Positions 9,501-18,773 of a stretch of DNA of 64,000 nucleotides are shown piece after piece. Each line of letters starts with the position of its first letter. The stretch's first letter is position 1. Source of the DNA: Agrobacterium arsenijevicii (GTDB lineage Bacteria; Pseudomonadota; Alphaproteobacteria; Rhizobiales; Rhizobiaceae). The notes under the pieces are model-generated. The model had not been told where the DNA came from and searched no databases. It worked only from the letters and a program-made list of their open reading frames with translations. The position numbers were made by a program, and so were the translations under genes. The stretch lies in NCBI GenBank assembly GCA_000949895.1, contig JWIT01000011.1, positions 97,660-161,659 of the forward strand, written 5' to 3'.

Positions 9501-10512
9501 CCGAATGGCGGCCGATAACCGCGTCAAAGCTGTTGACCGTTCCCGCTGCCTCGACCCGAAGCGTCCCAGCGCCTACATTGCCGACCATCAACGTATCGCC
9601 GGTTTGCAGCGAAGAGCCGAGACGGCTGACCGTGACGGCGCTTCCATCCGCCGAAGCCAGATTGGCGATTATCGTCGTCGTCTGGCTGATAACGGCGCCA
9701 CCGCCGGTGATGGTGAGCGTACCGACACCAGCGTCGCCGGCCACCATACCGTTCGTTACGTTCCAGCGGCTATCTTTACCGGAAACGAGCGCGTTTCCCG
9801 TCGTGCCCACATCCTCGGCCAGAACGCCCCCTCTGCTTTCCAGAGTGCTGGCGGCAAGCACGTTCAGACTGCCGTTACCGCCGGAAGGCAACGCGCTGCC
9901 GCTGTTGCCCACGGAAACAGTACCGGAACTTGTGAGGCTGGACGAATTGTCGAGCGTAAGCGAGCCGTTTCCTGCTCCGATCCCGCCAATAAGGATGTCC
10001 TTGGAAGACGCCGTCGTGCCGTGCAGCAAACGAAGGTCGCCTGTACCGTTACCGCCGACAGAGACCGCACCGGCATTCACCCAGTTCGCACCCAAAAAGG
10101 TCGCCGTTCCAGACGATCCATTGGCTATGCCGAGGTCAAACGAATTCGTCCGAAGGCCGCCTTCCACCACCAGCGTGCCGACGCCGCCGACATTGACGCC
10201 AATCGACAGTTCATGGGCTTCGGCGTTTGTGCCTATCGTGATTGCCGGTCCGAAGCTATTGATCATGACATCATCGCCGGCACCTGGCACATGACGCGAC
10301 GGGCCCCAGTCAGCGCCCGTAAACCAGTCACCCCCACCGGAACCTGTCCAGAGCAATGTTTCAGCCGAAGCATCCGGCACGACGACGACAGAAAACATCA
10401 GGGAAAAAACGCCTGTCACGCTGCAAGCGACAAACCCGCGTAACGTCGTTCCACGCATTTCCGCTGTTGGGCAGGTCTCCCTTTCCGAAACATGGCAGAA
10501 ACAAGCGGACAT
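6535..10512 (-). CDS. Type V autotransporter with repeat-built beta-helical passenger
   Basis: 1325 residues. The start at 10512 has a good ribosome site (GGGAGA, 5 nt away) and gives an unusually long 50-residue signal peptide ending PDASA. A shorter start at 10458 would keep the hydrophobic core but has weaker spacing. Residues about 240-660 consist of at least eight degenerate units of 48-58 residues, each with the pattern VxGxGSxW...LxVGxxGxGxLxVxxGGxVxS...IG. A passenger-associated repeat (NNSYSGGTTISSGTLKG) follows at about 735, and the C-terminal 270 residues form the autotransporter beta-barrel, ending in the canonical ...FAELGVRF. Likely a surface adhesin or matrix protein; no protease triad was seen. 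It precedes an IalB-like gene in the same operon. Confidence 0.9.
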   Translation of the reverse strand: MSACFCHVSERETCPTAEMRGTTLRGFVACSVTGVFSLMFSVVVVPDASAETLLWTGSGGGDWFTGADWGPSRHVPGAGDDVMINSFGPAITIGTNAEAHELSIGVNVGGVGTLVVEGGLRTNSFDLGIANGSSGTATFLGANWVNAGAVSVGGNGTGDLRLLHGTTASSKDILIGGIGAGNGSLTLDNSSSLTSSGTVSVGNSGSALPSGGNGSLNVLAASTLESRGGVLAEDVGTTGNALVSGKDSRWNVTNGMVAGDAGVGTLTITGGGAVISQTTTIIANLASADGSAVTVSRLGSSLQTGDTLMVGNVGAGTLRVEAAGTVNSFDAVIGRHSESSATVTGDGSKWTTGDLQVGGDISDPNGPTGKGTLNVTAGGSVQSAKARLGVVAGATGAAAVDGQDSVWTIGGGNLEVGATGTGSLAVTGGGLVDAVNTIIGTNGGGTGSATVSGAGSTLRSRGDLHVGLDGNGSMTVGAGGTVESRDGYVATRGASASAVTVTGGGSSWTMTGTFFVGYGSGTAGEAKVSAGGGIRAASVLLGDFAGSSGTMTITGAGSNVTAYVDNRSAISGSVNVGFEGSGNLTVTNGASLHAYELYVGSGVGSNGKVVVSGAGSRVVADDLMVAGIAGNGSVEVTGGASLAAPTILIAMDAGSTGVLNIGAAAGQAARSAGAVEARTIAFGAGNGSVVFNHSETGYVLSADISGAGRVVAEGGVTTLAGNNSYSGGTTISSGTLKGNAKSFGSGGIANNAQLVVDGAGTLSNAINGTGAFEKTGDGNLVLTGNSTYSGVTEVSSGKLSVNGSLASAVSVGSGATLGGSGTIGSVTVRSGGTLAPGNSIGTLTSTGNATFASGSTYAVELDAAGNSDRLAVTGTITIDNDVSLVVTPLGNHSAYSLGTRYTILTATGGITGSFSSVDGNFAYLTTKAVKSADNGTAYLSFGLASQDAGFLAAGTSTANARAAANAVEALGEASPVYGAAVFMGRGETQSAFSQLTGEIHPSLAMALINRSGQTRDVIVNRLRSAFEGVDARPILPVAYAQGGPDSLNLNDGSLTFWSSGFGSRGRTDGDGNGSSVDTKGGGVLFGLDGDWGNSWRAGVAAGYGRDAISQAALGATADVDSYYLAAYAGTAIGPASLRFGAIHAFQDVETRRAISFSTLKEELAAGYNASTTQIFTEAAWRFDFDLTHIEPYANIGYASTHTDAFRETGGIAAVSSGSASHDQFYSTLGARVTRDIALEGMLGRAMFDVAWRHTYSDPTAESTLFYEGGSAFSVTSVAMARDTALLNLGLSYDLNPSATLTFRYGAVFGAGVLDQSAFAELGVRF

Positions 10513-10640
10513 TCGATCTCCCTCACCCGCCCGAGACGTGGCTCTCTTTCGACCGACGAATCATTTTCGAATCAAGTCAATTAGGCCCGTTTTAAAGATC
10601 ATTTCGAGTATGAATAGTGTAGAACTGCGTTTTTACTGTC

Positions 10641-10681
10641 TGAAAAAATATAAAACGGAGCACGACGGGCGTGCTCCGTTT
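10641..10681 (-). terminator. Rho-independent terminator of smoCBA
   Basis: An 11-bp perfect stem (10653-10663 with 10671-10681, AAACGGAGCAC/GTGCTCCGTTT), followed on the minus strand by an AT-rich run with six T. It lies 51 nt after the smoA stop and separates the sulfoquinovose operon from the autotransporter gene. Confidence 0.85.
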
Positions 10682-10731
10682 GTATAGATGGCAAGGCGGG
10701 AGACCCGGAGAGAAAAGCCCCCGGCTTTTAC

Positions 10732-11256
10732 TCATTGCTTGGAAAACCGACCGAAAGCCCCACCCGAAAAACACAAGGGATCGCCATCGCGGTGAGCGGC
10801 GCGCAACACTTCGCCGACGATGATGGTGTGGTCACCCGCATCATGGGCGGCAGCCCGACGGCATTCGAAACGGGCAAGCGTGCCGGGAATAACCGGAACG
10901 CCTTCGTCGTTCATTTCCCAGTCGAGATCGTCAAAGGCGTGACCGTTGCGCGTAAAGCGGGCGCTCAGCACGTCCTGATCGGCACTCAGCACATGGATGG
11001 CAAAATGGGTCGCACCGCTAAAGGCCGGATATCGGGACGAGTTTTTGGCTGGGGACCACAGCACCAGCGGCGGATCGAGCGATACCGACGCGAAACTGTT
11101 GACCGTCATGCCGATGGGTCCATCCGGCGTGGTAGCCGTCACCACCGTGACGCCGGTGGTGAAAGCGCCGAGCGCGTTGCGAAAGCTGCGGCTGTTTTCG
11201 CCGCCGGGAACGAATATGCGCTCGTTCGGCATTTTGATTGCTTCAGTGACTGACAT
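10732..11256 (-). CDS. smoA: Flavin reductase (FMN), SmoA
   Basis: 174 residues covering one flavin-reductase-like (split-barrel) domain: RNALGAFTTGVTVVTA near the start, then DGPIGMTVNSFASVSLDPPLV, the FMN-binding loop typical of HpaC/SsuE-like reductases, and a C-terminal GDPLCFSGGAFGRF. It supplies reduced FMN to the mono-oxygenase SmoC. It is the last gene of a leftward operon smoC-smoB-smoA; its ATG overlaps the smoB stop (ATGA). In A. tumefaciens the homologous gene works in oxidative desulfurisation of sulfoquinovose (established knowledge). The order and the family match that system exactly. Confidence 0.88.
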   Translation of the reverse strand: MSVTEAIKMPNERIFVPGGENSRSFRNALGAFTTGVTVVTATTPDGPIGMTVNSFASVSLDPPLVLWSPAKNSSRYPAFSGATHFAIHVLSADQDVLSARFTRNGHAFDDLDWEMNDEGVPVIPGTLARFECRRAAAHDAGDHTIIVGEVLRAAHRDGDPLCFSGGAFGRFSKQ

Positions 11257-12149
11257 CAGGGCACCTCGCTTCCGGTCGCAAGTGTATAAAGCTCAAACCA
11301 CGTCTGGCGGTCGATGGTGACGCGCAGGGCGTCAGCCGCCGTTTTAATACGCTGAATATTATTGGTGCCGAGCACCGGCACGATCTTCGCGGGATGCCGC
11401 AGCAGCCAGGCGATGGCGACAGCGGTAGCATCGACGCCCTGCTCTTTGCCGATGCGCTGCAGGGCAGCCATGGTTCCACCATGGGCACCGGAAAACAGCG
11501 AGCCGCCGCCAAGCGGCGACCATGCCATCGGAGAAACGTGCTTTTCCTGCAGGAAAGCCAGATCGCCATTGGTGAAGCTATCGGTGGCAAGAAGGCTCAT
11601 TTCGATCTGGTTCGTAACCAGCCTGCTGCTCATGGCCGATTGCAGCAGCGAGAAATCCCACGGGCGGAAGTTGGAAACGCCCACAGCCTTGACCTTGCCA
11701 GACGCCACCAGCGCGTCGAGCGCCTTGCCGGTTTCCTCCGCATCGATCAGCGGATCGGGTCGGTGAATGAGCAGCAGATCGACATGATCCGTTCCCATGT
11801 CGCGCAGGGAGGCTTCGACCGAAGCATTGATATGGCCGGCCGTCGTATCGTAGTGCTTGACGCGGGCAGCAGAGTGACGCCCGGCTGGCGCCACGATGCC
11901 ACATTTGGTGACGATTTCGATCTTGTCGCGAAGGGACGGAGCAGCCTTCAGCCCCGCGCCCAGAATGGCTTCCGCCGTGTATCCGCCGTAGATATCGGCC
12001 TGATCCATGGTGGTGATGCCCTGCGCCAGGCAGGCTTCGATCTTGGCCTGCACATGGGCGGGCGAAGTGTCTGCATCGTCGCCGATGCGCCACATGCCGT
12101 AAACGATGCGGCTTAGTTCCAGTGTTTCAGAAAGAGCGATGCGTTCCAT
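11256..12149 (-). CDS. smoB: Aldo/keto reductase SmoB (6-oxo-glucose reductase)
   Basis: 297 residues, a single aldo/keto reductase TIM barrel. The catalytic tetrad can be placed: Asp and Tyr in MDQADIYGGY (about 53-62), Lys in EIVTKCGI, and His in DLLLIHRPDP. The NADP-binding C-terminal part has WLLRHPAKIVPVLGTNN. In the known smo pathway SmoB reduces the aldehyde 6-oxo-glucose made by SmoC to glucose with NADPH, so the sugar can enter ordinary metabolism. It overlaps smoC and smoA by ATGA junctions, which supports tight coupling of the three enzymes. Confidence 0.88.
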   Translation of the reverse strand: MERIALSETLELSRIVYGMWRIGDDADTSPAHVQAKIEACLAQGITTMDQADIYGGYTAEAILGAGLKAAPSLRDKIEIVTKCGIVAPAGRHSAARVKHYDTTAGHINASVEASLRDMGTDHVDLLLIHRPDPLIDAEETGKALDALVASGKVKAVGVSNFRPWDFSLLQSAMSSRLVTNQIEMSLLATDSFTNGDLAFLQEKHVSPMAWSPLGGGSLFSGAHGGTMAALQRIGKEQGVDATAVAIAWLLRHPAKIVPVLGTNNIQRIKTAADALRVTIDRQTWFELYTLATGSEVP

Positions 12150-13306
12150 CAGTGGCGTTCCCCGTTGCCGAGCGGCGTCGCCGGCGTTTCAGAAGGCACC
12201 CGGCCGTAGGCATGCGGCAGGGAGCAGGTTTTCATCTGCGGCAGAACCTTCGTACCGAAGTGTTCCGCCTCGTCGATATGGGGATAACCGGAAAGGATGA
12301 AGGCACGAATGCCCATCTTCTGGTACTCCTCCAGCGTCGACAGGACCTTGTCGGTCGAACCGACCAGCGCAGCACCACAGCCAGACCGCGCCCGGCCGAT
12401 GCCGGTCCACAGGTTGGGTTCGACATAACCGAACTTGTCGGCCAGTTCGCGGCTGCGCGCCTGATGCGACACGCCGAGCGAGCTGCTGTCATGCGCGCGG
12501 TTGCGGATCAGTTGCCCATATTCGTCATCGAGCTTCGAGACAAGATGCTCGGCATATTCACGCGCTTCCTGTTCGGTATCGCGCACCACCATATGGACGC
12601 GCAGGCCGTAATCCAGCGTGCGGCCATGGGCGGCAGCGCGTTCATTGGCGGCGCGCATGCGCTCAGCCAGCTGGTCCTTCGTCTCCGGCCACATCAGATA
12701 GACGTCGCATTGCGCGCCGCAAAGTTCCAGTGCATCCGGCGAATAACCGCCGAAATAGAGCAGCGGACCGCCATTCTGCTGGTAAGGCCGTGCGGGCTCG
12801 GTCGAAACACCCTTGAACTGGTAGATTTCGCCGTCATGGTCGATGGTGTCGCGCGTCCAGGCCTGCCGCAGGATCTGCACGACTTCATGGCTGCGCTTGT
12901 AGCGAAACGCGCTGTCGGCTACCTCTCCGGGAAAATCGGAGCTGATGACGTTGAGCGTGAGACGGCCTTTCAGCATATGGTCGAGCGTCGCAACCGTGCG
13001 CGCCAGCATTATCGGCTGCATCTCGCCGCAGCGGATCGCGGCAAGAAAATTGATGCGATCGCTGATGGGCGCACAACCGGCAACAAAGCTCAGCGTATCC
13101 TGCCCGACCTGATAGGACGAGGGGCAGAGGATATTGCGGAAACCGAGTTCTTCAGCCTTTTTGACGATGTCGGAGCAATGCTCGAAGCTGGAACGCAGGC
13201 TGCCATCCGGCACGCCAAGATAGGCGTAATCGTCGGAACACAGGGCGGAGAACCAGGAGACCTCGGCAGCATCGAGATCAGCGGATGTAACGGGTACGAC
13301 GGTCAT
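12149..13306 (-). CDS. smoC: Sulfoquinovose mono-oxygenase SmoC (FMNH2-dependent, luciferase-like)
   Basis: 385 residues of the bacterial luciferase/alkanesulfonate mono-oxygenase (SsuD) family: SSDFPGEVADSAFRYKRSHE, GGYSPDALELCGAQCDVYLMW and the C-terminal GSTDKVLSTLEEYQKMGIRAFILSG are typical blocks. The start has a strong ribosome site (GAGGAGG). With reduced FMN from SmoA and oxygen it is expected to split the carbon-sulfur bond of sulfoquinovose, giving 6-oxo-glucose and sulfite. It is the first gene of the leftward operon and divergent from the regulator smoD. A generic alkanesulfonate mono-oxygenase would be the alternative, but the neighbouring sulfoquinovosidase makes the sugar sulfonate the likely substrate. 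Confidence 0.9.
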   Translation of the reverse strand: MTVVPVTSADLDAAEVSWFSALCSDDYAYLGVPDGSLRSSFEHCSDIVKKAEELGFRNILCPSSYQVGQDTLSFVAGCAPISDRINFLAAIRCGEMQPIMLARTVATLDHMLKGRLTLNVISSDFPGEVADSAFRYKRSHEVVQILRQAWTRDTIDHDGEIYQFKGVSTEPARPYQQNGGPLLYFGGYSPDALELCGAQCDVYLMWPETKDQLAERMRAANERAAAHGRTLDYGLRVHMVVRDTEQEAREYAEHLVSKLDDEYGQLIRNRAHDSSSLGVSHQARSRELADKFGYVEPNLWTGIGRARSGCGAALVGSTDKVLSTLEEYQKMGIRAFILSGYPHIDEAEHFGTKVLPQMKTCSLPHAYGRVPSETPATPLGNGERH

Positions 13307-13360
13307 TCAATTCCTCCTCAAAGCCGCTCTCGTTTTTCTTGCATAACATCAAGAAATATG

Positions 13361-13379
13361 TAAATCAATGATGTATCAA
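13361..13379 (-). promoter_or_regulatory. Candidate SmoD operator, site 1
   Basis: Read on the minus strand this is TTGATACATCATTGATTTA. A near-identical copy (16 of 19 positions) occurs at 14256-14274 on the plus strand, before the smoE transport operon. Its place between the divergent smoC and smoD genes fits an operator for the GntR-type regulator SmoD. The assignment is inferred from the repeat alone. Confidence 0.6.
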
Positions 13380-13406
13380 TTTTTGTTTCGGGGAGGAAAC
13401 GGCATC

Positions 13407-14111
13407 ATGAAACACACTGGCGGCAGCCTGCCCATGTATCTGCAGATCGCAGAAATGCTGGTGCGCGAAGTAGCGGCAGGCCGATTGATTGACGGGGAAA
13501 AGCTGGCGCCGGAACGCGACATGGCAGCCGATCTCGGCATTGCCGTCGGCACGCTTCGCAAGTCACTTGCGGAATTGCAGGAGCGCGGCCTGCTGGAGCG
13601 CGTGCAGGGTTCGGGCAATTACATCCGCGCCGTCAGCGACCCGCAAAGCGTCTACGCCTTCTTCCGTCTCGAGATGATCGAGGGTGGCGGCCTGCCAACG
13701 GCAGAGGTTCTGGATGTCGCGCGCCTTGCCAAGCCCGCCACTCTGCCCGCTTTCGGCACATCGGCGGAAGGACATCGCATCCGCCGCCTTCGTCGCATTG
13801 CCGGTAAACCCGCGGCAATCGAGGAAATCTGGCTGGATGGCTCCTACGTCGACACCATCGCCATCGAAAACATGTCGGAATCCCTTTATCTTTATTACCG
13901 CACCCGCCTCAATCTCTGGATATCCAAAGCAGAAGACCGCATCGATCTCGGTGAAGTGCCCGACTGGGCACCGGATACATTCGGCCAGAAACCGGGCGCG
14001 ACGGTACCCCGCGTGCTGCGGTTGAGCCAGGCGCAGGACGGCGCAGTCGCCGAAGTCTCATGGACCTGGTTCGACCATACCGTCGCCCGATACGTTTCTC
14101 GCATACGTTGA
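13407..14111 (+). CDS. smoD: GntR-family transcriptional regulator SmoD
   Basis: 234 residues from the ATG at 13407, which follows GGGGAGGAAA at good spacing; the longer frame from 13368 would add 13 residues and overlaps the presumed operator. The N-terminal winged helix is typical of GntR (PMYLQIAEMLVREVAAGRLIDG...LAPERDMAADLGIAVGTLRKSLAELQERGLLERVQGSGNYI, residues 7-70). The C-terminal half looks like a UTRA-type ligand-binding domain (IRRLRRIAGKPAAIEEIWL). It stands between the catabolic and the transport operons of the sulfoquinovose locus, so it most likely represses both until a pathway sugar is bound. Confidence 0.85.
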   Translation: MKHTGGSLPMYLQIAEMLVREVAAGRLIDGEKLAPERDMAADLGIAVGTLRKSLAELQERGLLERVQGSGNYIRAVSDPQSVYAFFRLEMIEGGGLPTAEVLDVARLAKPATLPAFGTSAEGHRIRRLRRIAGKPAAIEEIWLDGSYVDTIAIENMSESLYLYYRTRLNLWISKAEDRIDLGEVPDWAPDTFGQKPGATVPRVLRLSQAQDGAVAEVSWTWFDHTVARYVSRIR

Positions 14112-14446
14112 GTTTGCGGAAAATTCGCGTGATCCACACCGATGGGGAAATTTGACGGGAGACAAGGAAGCCGTAGCCTGTCACGCGACTGCTATCGTCG
14201 ATATATTTCTTTAAATCAACAACTTAATAGTTTTTGATTTCTGTCAGAAATAAAATTGATACACTATTGATTTCCTTTTTGTGAACGGTAATATCACGAA
14301 CTCAGGGAGACAGGCGTTTCGCCATCCCACGATATCGCCAGATGATCGGGATAAATTTTCGAAAGCGCGATGCGTGGAACATGAAGGTTGATACCGGCTT
14401 TTGCGTCCATTCGGATTTTGAACGCGCCGGTCGTGAGGAGGAAAAT
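14112..14446. other. Intergenic control region before smoE
   Basis: 335 bp without a supported gene. An AT-rich core (about 14205-14290) contains the second copy of the 19-bp motif. An open frame continuous with smoE reaches back to 14342 but lacks a ribosome site, so the 150 bp before smoE is treated as leader. Confidence 0.6.
14256..14274 (+). promoter_or_regulatory. Candidate SmoD operator, site 2
   Basis: TTGATACACTATTGATTTC, the same motif as at 13361-13379 but in the opposite orientation. It lies 190 bp before the smoE start within an AT-rich promoter-like stretch. The shared TTGATACAYYATTGATTT core in both control regions of the locus suggests one common regulator. Confidence 0.6.
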
Positions 14447-15523
14447 ATGGCTTCGGTCAGCCTGCGCAAGCTGGACAAGAGTTACGGTGCCCTGCGCATC
14501 GTCAAGGGCATCGACCTTGAAATCAACGATGGTGAATTCGTGGTTTTCGTCGGCCCTTCCGGCTGCGGCAAATCCACGACGCTGCGCATGGTCGCGGGGC
14601 TTGAAAGCATCAGCGGCGGCGAGGTCACGATCGGCGACCGCGTCGTCAACAAGCTGCCGCCGCGCGAGCGCGACATCGCCATGGTGTTTCAGGACTATGC
14701 CCTTTATCCGCACAAGACGGTGCGCGAGAACATGGGCTTCAGCCTGAAGGTACGCGGCGTCAGCGCATCGCAGGCCAATGCCAGCATCGACGAGGCGGCA
14801 AGGATGCTCGGCATCGAGCACCTGCTCGACCGCCGGCCGGGCCAGCTCTCCGGCGGCCAGCGCCAGCGCGTGGCCATGGGCCGCGCCATTGTGCGCCGCC
14901 CGCAGGTGTTCCTGTTCGACGAACCCCTCTCCAACCTCGACGCCAAGCTGCGCGGCCAGGTTCGCACGGAAATCAAACGCCTGCACCAGCAACTGGGCAC
15001 CACGATCATCTACGTCACCCACGATCAGGTGGAAGCCATGACGTTGGCTGACCGCATCGTCATCCTGCGCGGTGGCGATATCGAGCAGGTTGGCACTCCG
15101 GATGAGGTTTACAACCGACCGGAAAGCGTGTTCGTCGGCGGTTTTGTCGGTGCGCCCGCCATGAATTTCGCCAAGGCGAAGGTAAACGGCGACCGGCTGA
15201 CATTTTCCGATGGCAATTCCCTGCCGATGGCGGCCATCCGGCCTTCCCGCGAAGCGGCACTCGATGGACGGGAGGTCATCGTCGGCATTCGCCCGGAACA
15301 TTTTGGCCCCGCCGAGAGCTTCGATGTCCAGCTTGCGGTCAAGGTGCAGGTGGTGGAGCCGCTTGGGTCCGATACACTGGTGCATTTCAGCCTTGGCGAT
15401 GCGGCGCTGACCGCAAGGATGCCGCCGCAGCTGAGACCCGCACCCAACGAGGAGCTGAGGATCGGCGTTGATCCGTCCAAGGTCCATCTTTTCGACGCAG
15501 CGACGGAACGCTCCATTCACTGA
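14447..15523 (+). CDS. smoE: ABC transporter ATP-binding protein SmoE
   Basis: 358 residues from the ATG at 14447, preceded by GAGGAGG; the frame is open further upstream, but that part is not protein-like. The nucleotide-binding domain has Walker A GPSGCGKST (about 37), the Q-loop in VFQDYALYP, the signature LSGGQRQRVAMGRA, Walker B FLFDEPLSNLDAKLR and the switch His in YVTHDQVEA. The C-terminal TOBE-like domain is that of the MalK/UgpC subfamily, which power sugar importers. It drives import through SmoG-SmoH of ligand delivered by SmoF. First gene of smoEFGHI. Confidence 0.9.
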   Translation: MASVSLRKLDKSYGALRIVKGIDLEINDGEFVVFVGPSGCGKSTTLRMVAGLESISGGEVTIGDRVVNKLPPRERDIAMVFQDYALYPHKTVRENMGFSLKVRGVSASQANASIDEAARMLGIEHLLDRRPGQLSGGQRQRVAMGRAIVRRPQVFLFDEPLSNLDAKLRGQVRTEIKRLHQQLGTTIIYVTHDQVEAMTLADRIVILRGGDIEQVGTPDEVYNRPESVFVGGFVGAPAMNFAKAKVNGDRLTFSDGNSLPMAAIRPSREAALDGREVIVGIRPEHFGPAESFDVQLAVKVQVVEPLGSDTLVHFSLGDAALTARMPPQLRPAPNEELRIGVDPSKVHLFDAATERSIH

Positions 15524-15564
15524 CCGGCCAGAGCCGCAACCGGCCCGGCCAAAGATTTATATAA

Positions 15565-16812
<1,248 letters not shown>

Positions 16813-16939
16813 GCTTCAAAGCCGGGAAGCGGCATGCCTGCCATGTCCTTTCCGGCCGCTTTGACCTGACCAGTGAAAATCGCCTGAGCGGCGCAATAAA
16901 CGGGCCGGGTCTGAACCGGTCCGATCGGGAGACGATGAC

Positions 16940-17899
16940 GTGAATTCAGTTGCGGGAGTGGCAGACGTGACGATGCCGGAAAGAACGATGGTCAGGGTGG
17001 ACGAGAAACCGCAGCCGCGCTGGACGCGGTGGCTCGATCTCGGCGACCGGTCGCTTGCCGTGCTTTTGCTGGCGCCTGCGGCCATTCTTCTTTCGCTCAT
17101 CATCGTCTATCCGGTGGCGCGGCTCGTCTACACCTCGTTTTTCAGCCTTTCGCTGACCTCCGGCCTGCCGGCGGAATTCATCGGCTTTGAAAACTACACG
17201 GCGATGCTCGATGACCCGATTTTCTGGGAAACAACCTGGAATACGGTGCTGATAACGCTGATTACCGTGCCGGGCGCTCTGTTCATGGGTCTCGGGCTGG
17301 CGCTCCTCGCCAACCTGCCCTTTTCCATGCAATGGCCAATGCGCCTGTCGCTGCTCATTCCCTGGGCGCTGCCGCTTTCCTTTGCCGGCCTCATCTTCGC
17401 ATGGTTCTTCCACTACGAATATGGCGTGGTCAACGATGTGCTGAACCGGCTGGGTTTCGAAGGCGTGATCTGGTTCAACTCGCCGAACTGGGCCTTTGCG
17501 GCCATCTGCCTGACCATCATCTGGAAGACCTCCTCCTTCATGGCGCTGATGATCCTTGCCGGGCTGCAGACCATTCCGCGCTCGCTTTATGAAGCCGCCG
17601 ATGTGGATGGCGCCGGCAAGTTCAGGCAATTCTTCGAGATCACGCTGCCGCTGCTCAAGCCCTCGATCGTCGTTGCCCTCATCTTCCGCACGATCACGGC
17701 GCTGCAGACCTTTGATATTCCTTACATGATGACCGGCGGCGGACCCGGCACATCCACCACGACGCTTGCCATGTATATTCACCAGAACACCGTTTCCTTC
17801 CTCGATCTCGGTTACGGTTCGGCACTTGCGGTCATGATGTTTGCGCTTTCCATGTGCGTCACCGCCGTTTATCTCCGCATCATCCGGACGAAGGACTGA
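16940..17899 (+). CDS. smoG: ABC transporter permease SmoG
   Basis: 319 residues from a GTG start with GGGAGA upstream; an internal ATG at 16973 is an alternative. Six transmembrane segments are apparent, the first at about 38-60 (LAVLLLAPAAILLSLIIVYP). The cytoplasmic coupling loop that contacts the ATPase is EAADVDGAGKFRQFFEITLPLLKP (the EAA motif). The MalF/UgpA type of permease pairs with SmoH, whose gene starts 4 bp later. Confidence 0.88.
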   Translation: MNSVAGVADVTMPERTMVRVDEKPQPRWTRWLDLGDRSLAVLLLAPAAILLSLIIVYPVARLVYTSFFSLSLTSGLPAEFIGFENYTAMLDDPIFWETTWNTVLITLITVPGALFMGLGLALLANLPFSMQWPMRLSLLIPWALPLSFAGLIFAWFFHYEYGVVNDVLNRLGFEGVIWFNSPNWAFAAICLTIIWKTSSFMALMILAGLQTIPRSLYEAADVDGAGKFRQFFEITLPLLKPSIVVALIFRTITALQTFDIPYMMTGGGPGTSTTTLAMYIHQNTVSFLDLGYGSALAVMMFALSMCVTAVYLRIIRTKD

Positions 17900-17903
17900 T
17901 CCC

Positions 17904-18761
17904 ATGAGCACCGTTGCGACCTCCTCCGGTCTGTCCTCCTTCTTCTCCGGTAAGCCGCTGCGCTTCATTGCGGCCTCCATATTGCTGGTCAACGGCCTGT
18001 TTCCGGCAATCTGGATCCTGTTCACCTCGCTGAAAACGGAAGCGGAACTGACGCTCAAGCCGATCACATGGTTTCCGCATGCGCCGACGCTTGCAAACTA
18101 CATGCAGGCCTTTTCCGACCAGCCGCTGCATCTGTTTCTCTTCAACAGCTTCATGGTGGCGCTTCTTTCGACCGCACTTACCATTCTGATTTCGGTGCTG
18201 GCGGCTTACGCACTGGCGCGGCTCGACCTCAAATACCGGGCGCTGATCCTCTCGCTCATCATCGCCGTTTCCACCTTCCCGCTGGTAACGCTGCTGGTGC
18301 CGTTGTTCGAAATCATGCGGGCGCTCAACCTGCTCAATAGCTGGACGGCGCTGATCCTGCCCTACACCGTGCTCTCGCTGCCGGTCTGCACGCTGATGCT
18401 GGTGTCCTTCTTCGAAAGCATTCCGCGCGATCTGGAAAACGCCGCCATGATCGATGGCTGCACCCGCATCGGCGCGCTGTTCAAGGTGGTGGTGCCCCTC
18501 TGTGCGCCGGGTGTCTTCACCGCCGGCATTCTTGCCTTCGTGAACGCCTGGGACGAATTCCTGCTGGCGCTTTCCTTCAATTCCAATCCCGCACTTCGCA
18601 CCCTGCCGGTCGGCATCCAGCTTTATCAGGGCGAATTCGCTTTCCCCTGGCCCGTCATCTCGGCGGCGCTGGTGGTTGGCATCGTGCCGGTCGCCATCCT
18701 GATCGTCATCTTTCAGGAACGGGTTGTCTCCGGCCTCACCGCCGGCGGTCTCAAGGGTTAA
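17904..18761 (+). CDS. smoH: ABC transporter permease SmoH
   Basis: 285 residues from the ATG at 17904, 4 bp after the smoG stop. It is a MalG/UgpE-type permease with six predicted helices and the coupling loop ENAAMIDGCTRIGALFKVVVPLCAP. The end LIVIFQERVVSGLTAGGLKG is characteristic of the MalG group. With SmoG it forms the membrane channel for sulfoquinovosides. Confidence 0.88.
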   Translation: MSTVATSSGLSSFFSGKPLRFIAASILLVNGLFPAIWILFTSLKTEAELTLKPITWFPHAPTLANYMQAFSDQPLHLFLFNSFMVALLSTALTILISVLAAYALARLDLKYRALILSLIIAVSTFPLVTLLVPLFEIMRALNLLNSWTALILPYTVLSLPVCTLMLVSFFESIPRDLENAAMIDGCTRIGALFKVVVPLCAPGVFTAGILAFVNAWDEFLLALSFNSNPALRTLPVGIQLYQGEFAFPWPVISAALVVGIVPVAILIVIFQERVVSGLTAGGLKG

Positions 18762-18773
18762 ACAGGTACAATC

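Noticed and set aside
9143..10294. 383-residue plus frame opposite the autotransporter, rich in Pro, Ser, Thr and Val
   Set aside because: Its periodicity mirrors the repeats of the autotransporter on the other strand. No start signal.
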